NCBI GenBank assembly: GCA_017427285.1
Contig: JAFRTE010000019.1
Coordinates: 1-64,000, forward strand
Direction: 5' to 3'
Origin: Clostridia bacterium
GTDB lineage: Bacteria > Bacillota > Clostridia > Oscillospirales > UBA644
DNA length: 64,000 bases
Every line of letters begins with the position of its first letter. The first letter of the stretch is position 1. Positions 41,170-48,452 of the stretch are shown here, piece after piece. Made by a program: the position numbers and the translations under genes. Under the pieces are notes generated by a model. That model did no database searches. It had not been told where the DNA came from and worked only from the letters and a program-made list of their open reading frames with translations.

Positions 41170-42438
41170 TTATTTGATTTTTTTTGCTTCAATGTAAAAC
41201 CGCTTGTCGTCCGCTTCGCCCATGGAAAACGTTTTTCTCGGCAAAGCGCCCGCCAGCATGACCATGTCAAAAAGGTCTCCTTTTGATATGGAGGGCATCA
41301 GCACCGCGATATTCCCCGGTTTTCTTCCGAGCTCGATCGCCACTCCGTCGCCGTGTATATAGTCGATTTTTGCGTTAGTATCAACGTTTTTGAGATAATA
41401 GTCGAGAAATTCCTGAACACACGCTATCGGGAGCTTCTCTTCTTTTGATTCAAGCTCGTAAACGTGATTTATATCTTCGGTTACGGTTACAAAATCGTTG
41501 AATTCGTCAACGTCGCATACGTCTTCTTTGATCTCGTTTTTGAAATACTTCAAAAGCTCGTCCCTGAAAAGTTCCGTATCCGTACCGAAAACAACTCTGT
41601 GCACGGGCTCGAAATCAAGCGACTTATCGTGAATGTTTACGACCTCGGCAAGAGCAAAACGGGCGGGGTGTGACAGTTTTTCTTCTTCCGTAAGTCCCTG
41701 CTTTATTTCTTCCCAGCATGTTTTTGCCGTTGCAAGCGAATGATTTCCGTCGCCGACCGCAAAGAAAATGGGGGCTCTTTTTCCCGCATGCTCGATACTT
41801 CTTTCAAGCAGTTCTTCAAATCCTTTGTCTATGCTTTCTTTAGCGGCCTCGCCAACGTCCCATCCGGAAATGTAACCGCTGTTTTCCATCAGCTTGAAGC
41901 TGTAAATTTTCTGCATGAGATGCTTGTATTTTTCAAGGTTCGAGAAAATAACGTTTCCGGGGTCGTCAAACAGGATCATTATATGCGGCAGCTCGAGCGG
42001 AGCGTTTTTACGGATTTTTACTCTCGGAGGGATCCTTTCCGTTACCGTTTTTTCCGTTGCGCGTATCAGCGCTTTGGAGTCCTGAGCAAAATCGTATTCT
42101 TCAAGGTCTATTACTCCTACGATTCCCTGCCTTACCGTATCTGAACGCAGAGTCCTTTCAACATAAATATAAGTGTTTTTATATTCGTTAAAAATATCTT
42201 CTTCAAGATATTTTGCCATCGTGGCGTTTATTTTTTCAACACGCTTCTCCACGTCGTCTTTTTCAAGATATATTTCCGGAAGCGTAATTCTTAACGTGCT
42301 CGGAGCGTCGCCGACTGTTTTTTCAACATCGTCCCAGTAGTTAGGGTCTGACGTATACTGATCGCACGCTATAACGCTCCATTTTTCAAGTCCCGTTTTT
42401 GGTATGAGTATGTCGGCCGGATAAAAAGGCGCTTTCAT
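41170..42438 (-). CDS. DUF1015-family protein
   Basis: A 422-residue soluble protein. It matches the DUF1015 pattern: an early VIACDQYTSDPNYWDDVE, then PHIMILFDDPGN, and a central AVGDGNHSLATAKTCWE that is diagnostic. The biochemical role is unknown to me; DxNH-type motifs suggest a nucleotide- or metal-dependent reaction. In this window it is paired with mscL. The 266-bp upstream gap has a TATAAT on the minus strand near 42490 but no convincing -35. Confidence 0.85.
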   Translation of the reverse strand: MKAPFYPADILIPKTGLEKWSVIACDQYTSDPNYWDDVEKTVGDAPSTLRITLPEIYLEKDDVEKRVEKINATMAKYLEEDIFNEYKNTYIYVERTLRSDTVRQGIVGVIDLEEYDFAQDSKALIRATEKTVTERIPPRVKIRKNAPLELPHIMILFDDPGNVIFSNLEKYKHLMQKIYSFKLMENSGYISGWDVGEAAKESIDKGFEELLERSIEHAGKRAPIFFAVGDGNHSLATAKTCWEEIKQGLTEEEKLSHPARFALAEVVNIHDKSLDFEPVHRVVFGTDTELFRDELLKYFKNEIKEDVCDVDEFNDFVTVTEDINHVYELESKEEKLPIACVQEFLDYYLKNVDTNAKIDYIHGDGVAIELGRKPGNIAVLMPSISKGDLFDMVMLAGALPRKTFSMGEADDKRFYIEAKKIK

Positions 42439-42639
42439 AAATTACTCCTGTACTGATTGCCTTGCAGTAAATGATTTATGAATATTATATCTTTATTTCG
42501 TTTATCTTATGTGACATTTTTAAGAAATTTGTTGAACGAAATGGGCACAAAAGCGAAATTTCTCCGCAGTTGCCGCCTGATTTAAAACAGCCGTACTTCG
42601 GAAACATTATTTGGTACAAAAAATTTACAAAGAAAACTA

Positions 42640-42668
42640 TTGATATTTCTCCGTATTAATGATATAAT
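42640..42668 (+). promoter_or_regulatory. Promoter of the zinc-ribbon/SpoVB-type operon
   Basis: TTGATA (42640-42645), 17-bp spacer, TATAAT (42663-42668). Confidence 0.8.
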
Positions 42669-42705
42669 AAATAAAAACATGATATAAACCGAAAGGAGCC
42701 TTTTT

Positions 42706-43098
42706 ATGGATATCAGCAACATAAACAAAGACGAGCTTATCGCAAAAGGCAAGGAAGTTACCGACGCCGCATATCAGAAAAGCCTTGAAGTGATTGAAAA
42801 AACAAAGATCAGATTCAAGCTTCAGGAAGCTAAAACTCAACAGAGACGCGCTTATTTGCAGCTCGGCAAAATCGCATATGAACAGATCAAATCAGGCGAT
42901 ATCAAGCCGGATGAGCGTATGCAGAGCGCAGAATCCGAAATCGATACCGCCAACTATACGGTTAAACTTCTTATGCGTGAGCTCAACGAGCTTCGCGGAG
43001 CGGCTGTCTGCCCGAAGTGCGGCGCGCTCAATCCCGAAAGAGCCAAATTCTGCTCGGAATGCGCAAGCCCTCTTCATGAAGAAACTGAAAACAAGTAA
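42706..43098 (+). CDS. Small zinc-ribbon protein with helical N-terminus
   Basis: A 130-residue protein. The first ~95 residues are charged and helical, probably coiled coil (NKDELIAKGKEVTDAAYQKS; EIDTANYTVKLLMRELNEL). The end carries a zinc ribbon CPKCGALNPERAKFCSECA. Such proteins are common in Bacillota, with no assigned role. Its TAA overlaps the ATG of the flippase gene by one base, so the pair is translationally coupled. Whether it regulates or scaffolds the flippase is speculation. Confidence 0.85.
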   Translation: MDISNINKDELIAKGKEVTDAAYQKSLEVIEKTKIRFKLQEAKTQQRRAYLQLGKIAYEQIKSGDIKPDERMQSAESEIDTANYTVKLLMRELNELRGAAVCPKCGALNPERAKFCSECASPLHEETENK

Positions 43099-44690
43099 TG
43101 TCTGAAAGAAAACAAAGCGTTGCATACGGAGCGTTTGTGCTTTCCGTATCCGGCTTTCTCGTAAAGCTTGTCGGCGCCGTATTCAGGATCCCTCTTACCA
43201 ATCTTGTCGGCGCTGCGGCAATGAGCTATTTCACCTCGGCATACAGTATATATGTCTTTCTACTTGCAATCGCCACTTCGGGGCTGCCTACCGGCATCGC
43301 TACCATGGTTTCCCGTTCTCTTGCTCTTGAAAAGTATAAAGACGTCCCTAAAATACTGAAAATTGCTGCGATGATTTTTATTCCTCTCGGCATTTGTCTC
43401 GCTCTGCTCGGTTTTATTTTCGCAATGCCGCTTGCGGAAGCGATGAACAGCCGCGAGGCGTATTGGTCCGTTGCCGCTATTATGCCCGCAATCGTCTGTA
43501 TTTGCATAGTTTCTGTTTTTAAGGGCTTTTTCCAGGGCTACAGGAATATGACTCCCACCGCCGTTTCAAACCTCATAGAAGCGATCGTAAAGCTTCTGGC
43601 GGGATACGGGATCGCTTATTACCTTTACAACAACGGATACAATGACAGACTTGAGATCGTTGTCGGCGGCGCTGTCCTCGGCGTTTCGATAAGTACTTTT
43701 GTCGCCATGGTCTTCATGTCCGCGCGTTTTCTTATGCGCGGAAAAGAATACCGATTGCCTCCAAAAGAAGCTCTTCCCGAAACCGAAACCGCATGGAAAA
43801 AACTCAGCCGTGATTTCCTTATAATATCTTTACCCCTTATCGTAAGCTCCGTTACCGCAAACCTGATGAGTCTTGTTGACGCATTCGTCGTTATGAACCG
43901 GCTTAAAACATATATGCCCGTTGACGATGCAAAGCTTCTCTGGGGCGCATACGGTAATATGGCTCTTACAATATTTAATCTTCCATCGTTTCTTGTAACG
44001 GCAATCGGCATGAGTCTTATTCCCGCGATAGCTGCGGCGCACGCGAAAAAAGACAGAGAACAGATAATAAAAACTTCAAACGACACTTTGCGTTTTTCCG
44101 CAATTCTCGCTTTCGGCAGCGCTTTCGGACTGAACGCCGTCTCGCAGCCTGTACTGAATCTTTTCTTCCCGCGTGATCCCTCCGGGGTAGAGGTCGCAAC
44201 GCCGCTTTTGCAGATAATTTCATTTGCGCTTATTTCCGTAGGGCTTACCAATATCACCGCGTCGATCCTTCAGGCGGTAGGGAAAACATATCTCCCCGTA
44301 ATATCTGTCGCCGTAGGCGCGCTTATCAAAACAGTCAGCACTCTCATCCTTGTCAGTATCCCCTCGGTAAATGTTCTCGGAGCGCCTATAGCAACAAACA
44401 TCGCATACCCCGTAATGTTCGTAATGAATATTGTCTTTATCAAAAAACATCTCGGTTTTTTACCCGAATGGGTAAACGTGATTTTCAAGCCGCTTGCGTC
44501 CGGAGCCGTATGCTGGGGTGCCGCAAAACTCTTTTTTTTCCTCTTCGATAAAATCTTGCCGCAAAAAATCGCACTTTTCCCTTCAATTATATGTGCAATA
44601 TTGGTATATTTTGTCTTTATGATACTGATAAATTTAGTAAGTTTTAATGAATTTAAAGATTTTTTGTTAAAAAGAAGAAATAAAGCTTGA
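43098..44690 (+). CDS. SpoVB/MurJ-type MOP-superfamily lipid flippase
   Basis: A 530-residue membrane protein with about 14 hydrophobic segments; it opens SVAYGAFVLSVSGFLVKLVGAVFRIPL as SpoVB/YabM-like oligosaccharidyl-lipid transporters do. Family members flip lipid-linked cell-wall or spore-cortex precursors. In Bacillus the yabM gene of this family lies beside yabO, divIC and yabR, the same order as here, so this is most likely the YabM/MurJ-like member. It has no ribosome binding site of its own beyond the coupled stop of the zinc-ribbon gene. Confidence 0.9.
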   Translation: MSERKQSVAYGAFVLSVSGFLVKLVGAVFRIPLTNLVGAAAMSYFTSAYSIYVFLLAIATSGLPTGIATMVSRSLALEKYKDVPKILKIAAMIFIPLGICLALLGFIFAMPLAEAMNSREAYWSVAAIMPAIVCICIVSVFKGFFQGYRNMTPTAVSNLIEAIVKLLAGYGIAYYLYNNGYNDRLEIVVGGAVLGVSISTFVAMVFMSARFLMRGKEYRLPPKEALPETETAWKKLSRDFLIISLPLIVSSVTANLMSLVDAFVVMNRLKTYMPVDDAKLLWGAYGNMALTIFNLPSFLVTAIGMSLIPAIAAAHAKKDREQIIKTSNDTLRFSAILAFGSAFGLNAVSQPVLNLFFPRDPSGVEVATPLLQIISFALISVGLTNITASILQAVGKTYLPVISVAVGALIKTVSTLILVSIPSVNVLGAPIATNIAYPVMFVMNIVFIKKHLGFLPEWVNVIFKPLASGAVCWGAAKLFFFLFDKILPQKIALFPSIICAILVYFVFMILINLVSFNEFKDFLLKRRNKA

Positions 44691-44715
44691 AAAATTGCCG
44701 AAAAAGGTGTAAAAT
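44687..44715 (+). promoter_or_regulatory. Promoter of hup-rqcP
   Basis: TTGAAA (44687-44692) overlaps the stop codon of the flippase gene; a 17-bp spacer leads to TAAAAT (44710-44715). Confidence 0.8.
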
Positions 44716-44759
44716 AGTACACAGTAAATATATAACTAACAGTTTTTGGAGGTATTAAA

Positions 44760-45035
44760 ATGAATAAAAACGTAATTGTTTCCGAGGTTGCGGAAAAAAC
44801 AGGTCTTTCCAAGAAGGATACTGCAAAGGTAATCGATACTTTTATCGACAGCATCGCCAATGCTCTTAAAGCAGGCGACAAAGTTCAGCTCGTCGGTTTC
44901 GGTTGCTTCGAAGTTCGCGAGAGAGCAGCAAGAGAAGGCAGAAATCCTCAGAAGCCCGATGAAAAGATCGCTATCCCCGCAACCAAGGTTCCTGTATTCA
45001 AAGCAGGTAAAGTTCTTCGCGAAGAAATCAAATAA
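44760..45035 (+). CDS. hup: HU-family nucleoid protein
   Basis: A 91-residue HU: MNKNVIVSEVAEKTGLSKKD at the N-terminus, GFGCFEVRERAAREGRNPQ for the DNA-binding arm and KVLREEIK at the end, all standard. It bends and compacts DNA as a dimer. GGAGG lies 9 nt before the ATG. RqcP follows two nt after the stop, as in the hup-yabO pair of many Clostridia. Confidence 0.97.
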   Translation: MNKNVIVSEVAEKTGLSKKDTAKVIDTFIDSIANALKAGDKVQLVGFGCFEVRERAAREGRNPQKPDEKIAIPATKVPVFKAGKVLREEIK

Positions 45036-45037
45036 TA

Positions 45038-45283
45038 GTGCGGCTCGATAAATTTCTGAAAGTATCGCGTCTTATTAAAAGACGTACGGTCGCAAACGAA
45101 GCATGTTCCGGCTCACATGTGAGTGTTAACGGAAAAACCGCCAAACCCGCATACGATTTAAAAGTGGGTGACGTTATAGAGCTTTATCTCGGCGGAAAGA
45201 CTTCAAGATTCGAAGTCCTCTCTCTTTCCGAACATGCCTCAAAGGAAAATGCGTCGCAGATGTATCGCGCATTGACCGAATAA
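45038..45283 (+). CDS. rqcP: RqcP, S4-domain factor of ribosome-associated quality control
   Basis: An 81-residue S4 RNA-binding protein, MRLDKFLKVSRLIKRRTVANE, matching YabO/RqcP. In Bacillus RqcP binds the 50S subunit and helps RqcH add C-terminal alanine tails to stalled peptides. The start is a GTG two nt after the hup stop with almost no Shine-Dalgarno sequence, so expression should depend on coupling to hup. A terminator follows at once. rqcH is not in the window. Confidence 0.93.
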   Translation: MRLDKFLKVSRLIKRRTVANEACSGSHVSVNGKTAKPAYDLKVGDVIELYLGGKTSRFEVLSLSEHASKENASQMYRALTE

Positions 45284-45296
45284 AACAAATAACGGT

Positions 45297-45329
45297 AAAT
45301 ACTTCGCATCTGGCATGCGGAGTATTTTT
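45297..45329 (+). terminator. Terminator of hup-rqcP
   Basis: A 13-bp stem AAATACTTCGCAT / ATGCGGAGTATTT (G-U pair tolerated) with a 5-nt loop is followed by TT then C. Confidence 0.8.
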
Positions 45330-45425
45330 CTGTCCGCGATATTTCGTTCTGCTCTGTCAAACAAGTGTATTTTGCCGATTGTCAAGAAAAGTTCGTAAAT
45401 ATTACGAAAAAAAAGAAGTAAATAC

Positions 45426-45454
45426 TTGCAAAAAGGCGCAAAATATGATATAAT
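45426..45454 (+). promoter_or_regulatory. Promoter of divIC-yabR
   Basis: TTGCAA (45426-45431), 17-bp spacer, TATAAT (45449-45454). Confidence 0.8.
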
Positions 45455-45485
45455 AGAAAAAGACGATAAAGAAGGATGGGGGATT

Positions 45486-45761
45486 ATGTCCAAAACAAGC
45501 ATGTTTATAAGACTCTTGCTGTTTGTTATTGCGGCAGCATCTGTCATCAGTCTTATTTTTATGCAGCTCGATATTACCGACAAAGAACGCGAAATCGCCC
45601 TTGTTACCGAACGAATCAAAGAACAGCGCATCCGCAACAGTGAGCTTGCCGATCTTCTTGCCGAGGGCAACGAAGACGATTTTTACCGTACAATAGCCGA
45701 AGACAATCTGGGTTTCGGGCAGAACGACGAAAAAATATATAAAGATATTTCAGGTAACTGA
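45486..45761 (+). CDS. divIC: DivIC/FtsB-family septum formation protein
   Basis: A 91-residue protein with one N-terminal membrane helix (FIRLLLFVIAAASVISLIF) followed by an extracytoplasmic coiled coil (DITDKEREIALVTERIKEQR) and a short C-terminal cap (FYRTIAEDNLGF, as in FtsB/DivIC). It would join FtsL and DivIB at the division septum. The frame is open from 45426, but ATG 45486 has GATGGGGG upstream and gives the proper short cytoplasmic tail. yabR follows after 20 nt. Confidence 0.88.
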   Translation: MSKTSMFIRLLLFVIAAASVISLIFMQLDITDKEREIALVTERIKEQRIRNSELADLLAEGNEDDFYRTIAEDNLGFGQNDEKIYKDISGN

Positions 45762-45781
45762 TCTAAGGAGGAATAATCCGC

Positions 45782-46156
45782 ATGGCCATTGAGGTCGGGC
45801 ATATTTATGACGGCACAGTAACGGGTCTTTCGAAATTCGGCGCATTTGTCAAACTCCCGGGAGGAAAAAGCGGAATGGTCCACATATCCGAAGTTTCAAC
45901 AGAGTATGTTAAAGACATAAGCGAGCATCTTTCCGAAGGAAGCACCGTCCGTGTCAAGGTCATTTCCGTAGATGAAAAAGGCAGAATAAATCTTTCCGTC
46001 AGAAAAGCTATGGAAGAAGAGTTTATTCCCGATAAAAAACCTGTTTCATTTGAAGATATGCTCTCAAAATTCAAGCAGGAAAGCGACGATAAATTTGCCG
46101 ATTTCAAAATGACTAAGGAAAACCGACGCAGCGACTACGCAAAACGCAAAAAATAG
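45782..46156 (+). CDS. yabR: S1-domain RNA-binding protein (YabR-like)
   Basis: A 124-residue protein. An S1 domain fills the first ~75 residues (GHIYDGTVTGLSKFGAFVKL; GMVHISEVS; VKVISVDEKGRINLS) and a charged tail follows. It matches the general-stress-13-like YabR of Bacillota, which is thought to contact RNA or the ribosome. AAGGAGG precedes the ATG. The gene order divIC-yabR is conserved in many Bacillota. Confidence 0.9.
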   Translation: MAIEVGHIYDGTVTGLSKFGAFVKLPGGKSGMVHISEVSTEYVKDISEHLSEGSTVRVKVISVDEKGRINLSVRKAMEEEFIPDKKPVSFEDMLSKFKQESDDKFADFKMTKENRRSDYAKRKK

Positions 46157-46175
46157 TCATATATACTCATTAATT

Positions 46176-46206
46176 TCCGCAGGGTAAAATCCTTTGCGGA
46201 TTTTAT
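46176..46206 (+). terminator. Terminator of divIC-yabR
   Basis: A TCCGCA/TGCGGA stem (46176-46200) with an A-T-rich loop is followed by TTTTATTTAT. Confidence 0.65.
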
Positions 46207-46320
46207 TTATGTCTTCGTACGTCGTTTAGATATTTTATCCGATTTTGAATTATTATTAATATTTACGCCACATTTATAATGTATATTTACATGGTATACA
46301 TTAAAAAGGAGATAACTGCA

Positions 46321-47577
46321 ATGCTGATGTGCCCTGTTTGCGGCAAAGTATTTAGCGATAAAACGGCCTACTGCGATAATTGCGGGTGGACGTTCGGTAA
46401 CGATATTACCGCTCTTGCCGATCCGCTCTGCGTGAAAGCCGACGAAATACGCGCATACGATCTTCGGGTCTACGAAGCAAGAATGAAATATCAGAATCAT
46501 ATAAACGATAATATGATCGCCGTTTTTGCCCGCAAGTTCAGCGACGATGAGCTAAACTGCGCGCCAAACGCTCTTATAGCCGAAATATTCAACAATGTTT
46601 CTCCCATGCTCGGCGATTTTCTTTTAAAGAGACTCAATGACGATAAAAAACGGACCTTCCTTTCCGAAAGTGATCCCCGGTTCCTTTCGATTCAAAACGA
46701 GATCAACGGCTATTTTTCCGAAACTGCAGCCGTATTAAGCGGAATGAACGGCAATATCGTCAATGAAGGGCTGTTTTTCAGATGCGACGACCTAATATTT
46801 TTCGCAAACGGCAACGATGGCGGATGTCTTTACAAAATGTATCCCGATTCCGGCGCAGTTAAACGAGTTTGTTATGACGAGTGCTTTTCCGTTTATGCCT
46901 ACGGAAATTATATATACTATTGCAATCTTGCCGATAACTGCCGTATTTACAGGATCAGAAGAGACGGCACAGCAAGAAAAGCATTGAATAACGATATTTC
47001 GTGTTTTATAACCGTAAGAGATAATTATGTATATTATTCAAGCCGAAGCGACCGTTACGGACTTTACAGAATGTCTGTAGACGGTACCGGAAGAAAACGT
47101 CTTATTTCCGACGGAGTGCGCGATATTTATATCGTCGGAAATACCGTATATTTCAGAAATTACAGCCAAAAAGACAGAGTTTTTTCTGTCAATATCGACG
47201 GTACTGACTTGAAACAACTAAACGACGACGATTCTTCTTTCCTCAATTTCAGCGACGGAAAGCTCTATTACTGCAACGGTTCGGACGGAAATTCGGTATA
47301 CGTTATGGATACAGACGGTTCAAACAAACAAAAGCTTTGCGGCGACAGCTGCTACTATATTAACGTTTTCAGAGATCATATTTTTTACAGTAATCACTCC
47401 GACCGCAACAGACTTTATAGGATAAATAAGGACGGATCGGGAAAAACGGTCCTTAACAACGACGATACTTCGTATATCAACGTCGCCGGCGACTGGATAT
47501 ACTACAAAAACCGCAAAGACAAAAACCGTATCTATAAAATCCGTACAGACGGTACTGATTGGCAGAGAATGGAATGA
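46321..47577 (+). CDS. Zinc-ribbon protein with seven-repeat DUF5050-type beta-propeller
   Basis: A 418-residue protein without a signal peptide. A zinc ribbon (CPVCGKVFSDKTAYCDNCG) starts it, a ~120-residue helical linker follows, then about seven 39-residue repeats of the form DxxRIYRIxxDGTxxKxLNxD...YIYY, the DUF5050 repeat. The last repeat is truncated (KDKNRIYKIRTDG) and the propeller is preceded by an extra strand (GLFFRCDDLIFFA), as expected for ring closure. DUF5050 proteins are often membrane-anchored or secreted; this one appears cytoplasmic, or anchored by other means. The frame begins at 46279, but ATG 46321 has AAGGAG with 9-nt spacing. No function is known. Confidence 0.8.
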   Translation: MLMCPVCGKVFSDKTAYCDNCGWTFGNDITALADPLCVKADEIRAYDLRVYEARMKYQNHINDNMIAVFARKFSDDELNCAPNALIAEIFNNVSPMLGDFLLKRLNDDKKRTFLSESDPRFLSIQNEINGYFSETAAVLSGMNGNIVNEGLFFRCDDLIFFANGNDGGCLYKMYPDSGAVKRVCYDECFSVYAYGNYIYYCNLADNCRIYRIRRDGTARKALNNDISCFITVRDNYVYYSSRSDRYGLYRMSVDGTGRKRLISDGVRDIYIVGNTVYFRNYSQKDRVFSVNIDGTDLKQLNDDDSSFLNFSDGKLYYCNGSDGNSVYVMDTDGSNKQKLCGDSCYYINVFRDHIFYSNHSDRNRLYRINKDGSGKTVLNNDDTSYINVAGDWIYYKNRKDKNRIYKIRTDGTDWQRME

Positions 47578-47593
47578 TCTTGAATTATTTTGC

Positions 47594-47643
47594 GAAATAT
47601 TATAAAAATAACAAAATATTACAAGGCATGACAAAATATTGTC
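47594..47643 (+). promoter_or_regulatory. Three phased AT-rich repeats upstream of the corrinoid protein promoter
   Basis: AAATATTA (47595-47602), AAATATTA (47614-47621) and AAATATTG (47634-47641) recur at 19-20 bp, about two helical turns; the last two share a longer ACAAAATATT. The last copy is also part of GACAA-AATA-TTGTC, which ends just before the -35 box. They look like tandem sites for one regulator. Confidence 0.55.
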
Positions 47644-47672
47644 TTGACATTTCACGCGATACATTTTATAAT
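47644..47672 (+). promoter_or_regulatory. Promoter of the corrinoid protein gene
   Basis: TTGACA (47644-47649), 17-bp spacer, TATAAT (47667-47672), full consensus. Confidence 0.9.
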
Positions 47673-47703
47673 TCAGTTATAATTCAATAAAGAGGTATTT
47701 ATT

Positions 47704-48339
47704 ATGAGCATTCTTGACGATATCAGAGAAAATTTGATAAAAGGCAAAGCAAAGATCGTTACAGAGCTTGTTACTCAGGCATTAAACGAGGGCGTCGGCG
47801 CAAAGCAGATTCTTGAAGAAGGTCTTCTTGCAGGTATGAACGTTGTCGGTGAAAGATTCCAGAAAAACGAGATCTACGTTCCCGAAGTTCTTGTTGCCGC
47901 AAGAGCAATGAATAAAGGCACGGAAATATTAAAACCGCTTCTCGCAGCATCGGGTGTTGAACCGATAGGCAAGGTTTGTATCGGCACCGTCAGAGGCGAC
48001 CTTCACGATATAGGTAAAAACCTTGTTAAGATGATGCTTGAAGGTAAAGGTTTCGAAGTTATCGATCTCGGCACCGACGTCGCGCCCGAAACTTTTGTTG
48101 AAACCGCAAAGAACGAGGGCTGCCAGATAATCTGCTGCTCCGCTCTTCTTACCACTACAATGGGCGCAATGAAGGAAGTTGTAGACTGCGCAGTAGCCGC
48201 AGGCATCCGCGATCAGGTTAAAATTATGGTCGGCGGTGCACCGCTTACCGATTCTTTCTGCAAACAGATAGGCGCAGATGCGTATACTCCCGATGCCGCA
48301 ACCGCTGCAGACGTAGCCGCAAGCTTCGTAGGCAAGTAA
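47704..48339 (+). CDS. Corrinoid (B12-binding) methyl-carrier protein, orphan
   Basis: A 211-residue protein of the MtbC/MtmC type: an N-terminal helical cap domain (residues 1-85) and a Rossmann-like cobalamin domain with the base-off ligand motif GDLHDIG (His101), plus GGAPLTDSF near the end. It carries a methyl group between a substrate-specific methyltransferase and a tetrahydrofolate- or CoM-type acceptor in methylamine, methanol or methoxy-aromatic metabolism. No MtaB/MttB/MtvB-like methyltransferase or reductive activase lies within this window. It has its own promoter and terminator, so it is expressed alone. Confidence 0.92.
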   Translation: MSILDDIRENLIKGKAKIVTELVTQALNEGVGAKQILEEGLLAGMNVVGERFQKNEIYVPEVLVAARAMNKGTEILKPLLAASGVEPIGKVCIGTVRGDLHDIGKNLVKMMLEGKGFEVIDLGTDVAPETFVETAKNEGCQIICCSALLTTTMGAMKEVVDCAVAAGIRDQVKIMVGGAPLTDSFCKQIGADAYTPDAATAADVAASFVGK

Positions 48340-48356
48340 TTTAAGTAAAAAAAACA

Positions 48357-48385
48357 GAAACACCGAGCGATCGGTGTTTCATTTT
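48357..48385 (+). terminator. Terminator of the corrinoid protein gene
   Basis: A perfect 10-bp stem GAAACACCGA / TCGGTGTTTC with a GCGA tetraloop is followed by ATTTT. Confidence 0.9.
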
Positions 48386-48388
48386 ATA

Positions 48389-48417
48389 TTGACAAATTTT
48401 CATCCTTATGGTAAAAT
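48389..48417 (+). promoter_or_regulatory. Promoter of the GH35 operon
   Basis: TTGACA (48389-48394), 17-bp spacer, TAAAAT (48412-48417), directly after the preceding terminator. Confidence 0.85.
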
Positions 48418-48452
48418 ACAGAAAGGATATTAACGCATGTCGGAGGCAACTT

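Noticed and set aside
42471-42659. 62-codon frame in the gap before the zinc-ribbon gene
   Set aside because: No ribosome binding site, A-T-rich low-information sequence, and it overlaps the promoter at 42640-42668.
46245-46280. TTGAAT...TATAAT as a promoter of the propeller gene
   Set aside because: The hexamers are 24 bp apart, too far for sigma-A; all other promoters here have 17 bp. The real promoter is unclear.
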